This document shows positions 62,302 to 64,000 of a stretch of 64,000 nucleotides of DNA, in pieces. The stretch is from Lentibacillus siamensis (GTDB taxonomy: Bacteria; Bacillota; Bacilli; Bacillales; Amphibacillaceae), in the NCBI RefSeq assembly GCF_039522605.1, contig NZ_BAAADS010000018.1, positions 1 through 64,000 on the forward strand, written 5' to 3'. The stretch's first letter is position 1; each line of letters starts with the position of its first letter. Under the pieces are notes generated by a model. That model ran no database searches. It had not been told where the DNA came from and saw only the letters and a list, made by a program, of their open reading frames with translations. The translations under genes and the position numbers were made by a program.

Positions 62302-63432
62302 CTACCTGCTCCGATTGGTCAAAAATTCAAAGATAACCTTAATCATTTTCACCGCAATCAGTGCCGGAAACCACCCCAACAACAAATTGGTTACATTCAT
62401 TACCAGAATTGGCCAAAACACAAAGTCGGCATGCGTCACCAGCGAAATAATGAGCAAAGCAATACTGTTGCCGATTATGGCCACTACCAGATATTGCAGC
62501 GGCAAGCGCCATTTTGTATAGTTTCTCCAATACACCAGAACACTCGGTATCAATATATTGACCATCGTTATACCAAATAATATGGTACTACTCGTTTCAT
62601 ATGCCCCTTCCCCGTCCAGGGGCAAACCCGGTAAAATCACCGCACCTGCAAAGAGCGCGTAAACAAACAGTGCAATCACACTTAGTTTCTCTGCTTTCCT
62701 TGTGACCTCTTTTCTTTCTTTTTCCCCTGGATCTTTTAATTCGCCTTCATGTTCCCAAGTGAGAAAAGGATTCCGCCTGCTTTCCTGGCCTACTGGAGGG
62801 GGTTCCGTTATGTCGCTCCACGGCACACCTTTAATCTTTGTGAAATCGACATAATGTGTTGACCTGTCCCTGAGTGCCGGAGCCAAATTATAATCTGTAA
62901 AATATATGGGACATTGTTTATCCTCCAGACGTGTTACCCAATCGTTAAACTCATCCATATTCTCCGCTTTTTCAAAATACGACTCCGCTCCATTTATCAA
63001 AATAATTAATGCTCCGAATCTGTTGAAATCAACTCCCTGTCCGGTAGGGAAATTGATGTGATTCACATAATTGCCGATTAATACTTTATCAATATCCTCA
63101 AACAAAAGATGATATTCCGATTCCTTTCTCGTTTTATGATTAATTGCGTATTCATGTATTCCAGTCTCGTTTAGCTCAAAGTGTGTTTCCACTTCCCCAT
63201 CTTTGGAAAACCAATGTACAAATAGAGCAAGGACTCCAAAAATAGCCGCAACAATAATACATAAGATTCGCAAACCGGATGAATCCGTATCATCTATTTT
63301 AAAAATCATGATTGCCAACAATACGATTGCAACCAGCAGAAACAACCACTTAAAAAAGGCTAAGCAACCCTTTAGCTGCTCAGTAGTTTGATTGGAACGA
63401 TGAATGGGTTCATGAAGATTTGTGGCACTCAT
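62302..63432 (-). CDS. Multi-helix membrane protein with PH-like cytoplasmic region, unknown
   Basis: A 376-residue protein: two N-terminal helices (about 23-60), a 150-residue soluble domain with alternating beta strands (ETHFELNETGIHEYAINHK, YHLLFEDIDKVLIGNYVNHI) resembling bacterial PH-like domains, and four to five C-terminal helices. ATG 63432 is chosen because AAAGGGGGATG lies just upstream. No family recognised. It is convergent with yjzC at a 14-bp gap. Confidence 0.7.
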   Translation of the reverse strand: MSATNLHEPIHRSNQTTEQLKGCLAFFKWLFLLVAIVLLAIMIFKIDDTDSSGLRILCIIVAAIFGVLALFVHWFSKDGEVETHFELNETGIHEYAINHKTRKESEYHLLFEDIDKVLIGNYVNHINFPTGQGVDFNRFGALIILINGAESYFEKAENMDEFNDWVTRLEDKQCPIYFTDYNLAPALRDRSTHYVDFTKIKGVPWSDITEPPPVGQESRRNPFLTWEHEGELKDPGEKERKEVTRKAEKLSVIALFVYALFAGAVILPGLPLDGEGAYETSSTILFGITMVNILIPSVLVYWRNYTKWRLPLQYLVVAIIGNSIALLIISLVTHADFVFWPILVMNVTNLLLGWFPALIAVKMIKVIFEFLTNRSR

Positions 63433-63488
63433 AAGAACATCCCCCTTTCTTTCCACGCCTTAGTAATTTTTGCGAATCGATTCATTCA

Positions 63489-63573
63489 TTAGAAAACTTG
63501 GTTGTCACCAAGCCTTTAGGTGACAGCCTTAGTTGCACTTATGCAGTAAGAAAGTTTTATACTTTATTATCTG
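63489..63573 (+). repeat. Dispersed 75-bp structured element, copy 3
   Basis: Bases 63489-63563 are identical to copies 1 and 2. It lies between two minus-strand genes. Confidence 0.9.
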
Positions 63574-63885
63574 CTAAATCCAAAAGTTCATTTCTTTCAA
63601 TGTATCAACCAGCATCAGATTAAATTTTTCAGTACCTGGAGGCGGATTTCCAGCAAGCAGCAATTGAAAATACAAACTGCGCAAAAAACCCTTTACATTG
63701 ACATATGTACTGGCCATGTGTGCCGAGGACAAGCAGGATAGCCATTCCTCTCCATTGTTGCTGGCAAACTGCTGCAGCCATTTTCTCAAAACCTGTATTT
63801 CAATCACGTCACGTCGGAGCAAACGCAATACAGCATACGAAATCCGCTCATCTTCTGCAGCAGTATATGTGTGTGTTGGCTGCAA
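63574..63885 (-). CDS. Unrecognised protein, probably joined to an upstream frame by frameshift
   Basis: A frame of 103 codons (C-terminal part GTEKFNLMLVDTLKEMNFWI) with a helical, soluble composition. The only upstream start, TTG 63885, has GGGGGAGG just 1 base away, which cannot work normally. An upstream frame (63804-64000) runs into the same region in another register, so the two may be one gene broken near the G-run around 63890. Confidence 0.4.
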   Translation of the reverse strand: MQPTHTYTAAEDERISYAVLRLLRRDVIEIQVLRKWLQQFASNNGEEWLSCLSSAHMASTYVNVKGFLRSLYFQLLLAGNPPPGTEKFNLMLVDTLKEMNFWI

Positions 63886-64000
63886 ACCTCCCCCTCAAAC
63901 GTGCGAACTCCCATTAATATGTCCACACCAACCTCCTTTACGACATATCCCTCCTCTGTCTGGATAATTTTCACTGCTGCTCTAAAAATAACTTCATATC
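63804..64000 (-). CDS. Partial frame at the window edge, possible 5' part of the next gene
   Basis: Open from the window end to TGA at 63804. The coded segment IIQTEEGYVVKEVGVDILMG and TFEGEV looks protein-like, then degrades after the overlap, where the other frame becomes protein-like. This fits a frameshift rather than two genes. Confidence 0.35.
   Translation of the reverse strand, partial: YEVIFRAAVKIIQTEEGYVVKEVGVDILMGVRTFEGEVCSQHTHILLQKMSGFRMLYCVCSDVT

Overview
This window looks like chromosomal DNA of a moderately halophilic, low-GC endospore-forming member of the Bacillaceae (a Virgibacillus/Lentibacillus/Oceanobacillus-like organism; genus is inference). Support: Bacillus-type genes (yocH, yuzB, yvrJ/DUF2922/DUF1659, yhaQP, yutJ, yjzC), strong AGGAGG-type ribosome sites with frequent TTG/GTG starts, U-tailed hairpin terminators, and a betaine transporter with its GbsR-type regulator. 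No rRNA, tRNA, prophage, insertion sequence or CRISPR array was seen.

Layout. 0-5 kb: lipoprotein, threonine catabolism (kbl-tdh), a secreted mini-peptide, a 14-residue-repeat coiled coil, YocH. 5-12 kb: two MFS exporters, a DUF1002 protein, YuzB, an iron alcohol dehydrogenase and a RidA-lysozyme pair. 12-21 kb: acyl-CoA synthetase, nitronate monooxygenase-like enzyme, a beta-lactamase-fold hydrolase with a degenerate-GGDEF/HTH regulator, a SWIM-SNF2 helicase. 21-27 kb: YvrJ/DUF2922/DUF1659, TauE-type exporter, PspC, YhaQP ABC exporter, SodC. 27-38 kb: arylsulfotransferase-like protein, GNATs (one broken by a stop), orphan EutH, four NTF2-like proteins, VOC and DinB proteins, SH3b-amidase, a MerR-methyltransferase fusion. 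39-44 kb: class I ribonucleotide reductase (nrdE-flavodoxin-nrdF) behind a cobalamin riboswitch and two NrdR boxes. 44-52 kb: GbsR/OpuD, MoxR-DUF58-DUF4129, NhaC-type antiporter. 52-54 kb: an actin-type partition cassette (parM-parR with iteron-like sites). 54-64 kb: rlmN, luciferase-like monooxygenase, psuK-psuG with a readable promoter/operator, DinB, NDH-2-like YutJ, GPP34, YjzC, and a possibly frameshifted gene at the edge.

Two unexplained repeat systems run through the window. First, at least six and probably eight intergenic arrays have a period close to 21 bp (about two helical turns), each with its own short conserved core and a variable remainder. Four of the eight sit between a plus-strand gene's terminator and the stop of a convergent minus-strand gene. 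Second, a 75-bp element is present in three identical copies (38287, 54294, 63489) and can fold into a three-way junction. Several small membrane or secreted ORFs of 31-51 codons are also recorded.
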